Part shown: positions 62,300 to 64,000 of the stretch, piece after piece | Position numbering within the stretch: position 1 is the stretch's first letter | Layout: every line of letters starts with the position of its first letter | Assembly (NCBI GenBank): GCA_032158295.1 | Contig: CM063251.1 | Location: 12,723,757 to 12,787,756 of the forward strand | Source of the DNA: Pycnopodia helianthoides | Lineage: Eukaryota; Echinodermata; Asteroidea; Forcipulatida; Asteriidae | Length of the DNA stretch: 64,000 nucleotides | Direction: 5' to 3' | The notes under the pieces: generated by a model | Databases searched by the model: none | Told to the model about the DNA's origin: nothing | Seen by the model: the letters and a program-made list of their open reading frames with translations, nothing else | Made by a program: the position numbers and the translations under genes

Positions 62300-62592
62300 C
62301 TAAAGTTTGGGAAAATATGGGAAGCCATAAATGCCTCATTACACCGAATAGCTACATTTTGTAAATGCTACACAAACATTCAAACACTGCGTTGAATTTA
62401 TTGGAAACAATTACGCATTAAATCATGTGATGTAAATTTTGATGTTGAAAGTTTGCAGAAATGTTGAATTTGGTCACGACACATGTTAGTGTCAGCACGA
62501 TTGAACGTTTTGCTAAAATTCGTTTTGCTAACATGCCAACCGGCGCGGTTTGTTTATCAACAATAGAAAGGTCGATAGTAACCCACGCTAAA
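62300..62592. mobile_element. Miniature element with terminal inverted repeats, copy 2
   Basis: Homologous to 19,264-19,580: GGAAGCCATAAATGC, TTACACAAA-like, AAAGTTTGCAGAAA, CACGATTGA-GTTTTGCTAA, and a shared right end GCGCGGTTTGTTTATCAACA followed by GAAAGGTC. The left end is diverged. Confidence 0.7.
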
Positions 62593-63415
62593 AGTGGTCC
62601 CGCACTTGTAAAGAAAAAACACACAACGATTTAGAATCAATAACTCTAAACAATATTATATCATTTTTTAACAATGATCGCAACAATTATTGACTCCCTT
62701 ATTATATGTCATGTACAGGAATTTTTCAAGGCTTCAAAAAAAAAAACTTAACACAATAGGTGCTTTGATTTGTTCATTTTTTTGAATTCGTCTTTGTGTG
62801 AGGCCTGCCGCGAATTGCTATACCAAACCACCATTATGCCAAACAAAATATCGGTACTGCAGTGTTTCGTAACAGCGGTAATCTAATGGTGACATCATCG
62901 ATGGGTTTTCCCATTAATTACATTTCTGATGCTTTTATGGAGCTGTTGATGTGACTAATGAGGGTATAAATCAATTAGTAGATTGATCAATCAATCCGGT
63001 AGTCCTCCGTTTTCGGCTACATCTGAAGAAAATAGAAAATCCATTTTAAAAAACATGGAGAAAAAATTACTTATATTAAAAATCTAAAAGAAAATTGCTG
63101 ACGCACGCTCCTCGGTCACATCTACAAACAATGAAAGCGTTCCTACTTCAAATGAAAATCATTTCATTTCCTAATGAATTTTGACTTCTTCATCGTACAT
63201 CCTGTTCAGTCTTAAAAACAACTAAAGCAATCAAAACTAGGCTACCCGGTTTTTTTACTGATGAGAATATGATTCAAGTTTGATTTATATCTCCCCAGAT
63301 TCAAGAAGCCTTCAATACTAGTGCTGTACGAAATGATACCGCGCTTTATAATGTAGAGAAGTAAGGGAACGGTTGTTCTATTTGTTTGTTTTACACAATA
63401 ATGTCATCACTTTCT
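62593..63415. other. No gene seen
   Basis: AT-rich; nothing supported. Confidence 0.4.
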
Positions 63416-63560
63416 ACTTTACTTTCATATAATGCGTCTCGAGAGGAACTCAGATGAAGATAAAGCATTCGTATTTGAAGACTCCTTTCGGCCCCCTTGT
63501 CGGATCTCTCTGTATTCATAATGTAACGTACTGCCAACGGGTCCTTGTTTGCTCTGTAGC
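63416..63560 (+). repeat. Diverged copy of the GPCR upstream region
   Basis: TTTCATATAATGCGTCTCGA and GAGGAACTCAGA, later GGCCCCCTTGTCGGATCTCT and TATTCATAATGTAACGT, follow the same order as 57,180-57,280 in the 5' flank of the receptor genes. No receptor coding sequence follows before the window ends. Confidence 0.45.
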
Positions 63561-64000
63561 CAAACGCAGACGGCAGAAAACAAACGAACTCAAATTCCGT
63601 TCAATATGAAACACACTGATTTAGTCATTCTTCAAGAACAACAACCTATTCAATGCTCACTCACTGAACTCGGCATTTTGTCTGTCTAACACGACTATCT
63701 CATGCACAACACCAAAGCAATGTATCTCTTGGCTCCGAGCCAGCATCTTCCCGCTGGCGCGAAAAGAACGGTAGATCAGTCTATTTATAGTCCATACTTA
63801 ATTAAATTGACTTTTGTTTAGACCAGAATATTGGAATACTCGACAGGGACATTAAATGATTGTTGTCCAACAGCTATAAGCCTATAATAAAAGTCAACTT
63901 CAAAAACGTATGTATTAATTTAATAAAGCTACTCAGACTGCAGCTACAGTGCACGTGCTTCCTCCCAAGATTCCTGACTGAACCTGTCCCCGGAAAGTTG
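63561..64000. other. Right edge, no gene seen
   Basis: If the 63,416 similarity is real, this corresponds to the 5' untranslated region of a further receptor copy, with its start codon beyond the window. Confidence 0.3.

Overview
This is a window of animal genomic DNA, most likely from a marine deuterostome invertebrate; an echinoderm is my best guess. The base for that is: host genes are split by introns with GT/AG borders; an interstitial TTAGGG tract is present; transposable elements dominate (Penelope-like, Ty3/gypsy, CR1/L2-like LINEs with ATT tails, a tRNA-derived SINE, hAT-type miniature elements); and intronless class A GPCR genes are amplified in tandem. No bacterial operons, rRNA genes or CRISPR arrays are present. 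Most short open frames are chance frames inside repeats and are not annotated.

Layout. 1-11,040 is a tandem array built from two alternating unit types (A about 1.5 kb, B about 2.1 kb, exact A+B period 3,619 bp). Each unit is bounded by a short hammerhead-ribozyme-like motif and carries a palindromic miniature element; B units also carry a tRNA-like SINE and a captured 125-bp piece of a Penelope-like reverse transcriptase. 11,126-17,548 holds two very similar Penelope-like elements in opposite orientation, one missing its N-terminus and the other missing its GIY-YIG endonuclease end. 19,685-25,762 carries pieces of an unrecognised plus-strand gene whose introns are full of inverted repeats. 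30,186-45,008 on the minus strand is the most interesting locus: by following splice sites and intron phase I assemble a gene that encodes, in order, a KMT5A-like SET methyltransferase domain, a 48-residue acidic repeat, C2H2/C2HC zinc fingers, a tyrosine-recombinase-like domain whose expected catalytic Tyr is Asn, a run of small symmetric phase-1 exons (two of them duplicates), and a basic SANT-like C-terminus. Its last exon abuts, and is partly duplicated with, telomeric TTAGGG repeats. Three single-base frame breaks mean it is either decaying or affected by assembly errors.

40,971-43,362 is a young, internally deleted LTR element sitting in intron 1 of that gene and inside an older palindrome. 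45,600-47,430 is LINE and repeat debris. 49,308-53,660 is the 3' half of a Ty3/gypsy element with an extra zinc-finger ORF downstream of pol. 54,100-60,760 is a GPCR cluster: one intact receptor, one near-identical copy broken at transmembrane helix 3, and older fragments on both sides. 60,850-61,790 is a LINE 3' end, and 63,420 onwards resembles the GPCR 5' flank, hinting at another receptor to the right.

Exon calls come from reading splice sites and phases by eye, without transcripts or alignments. Family names rest on motifs remembered from those families, not on a database search.
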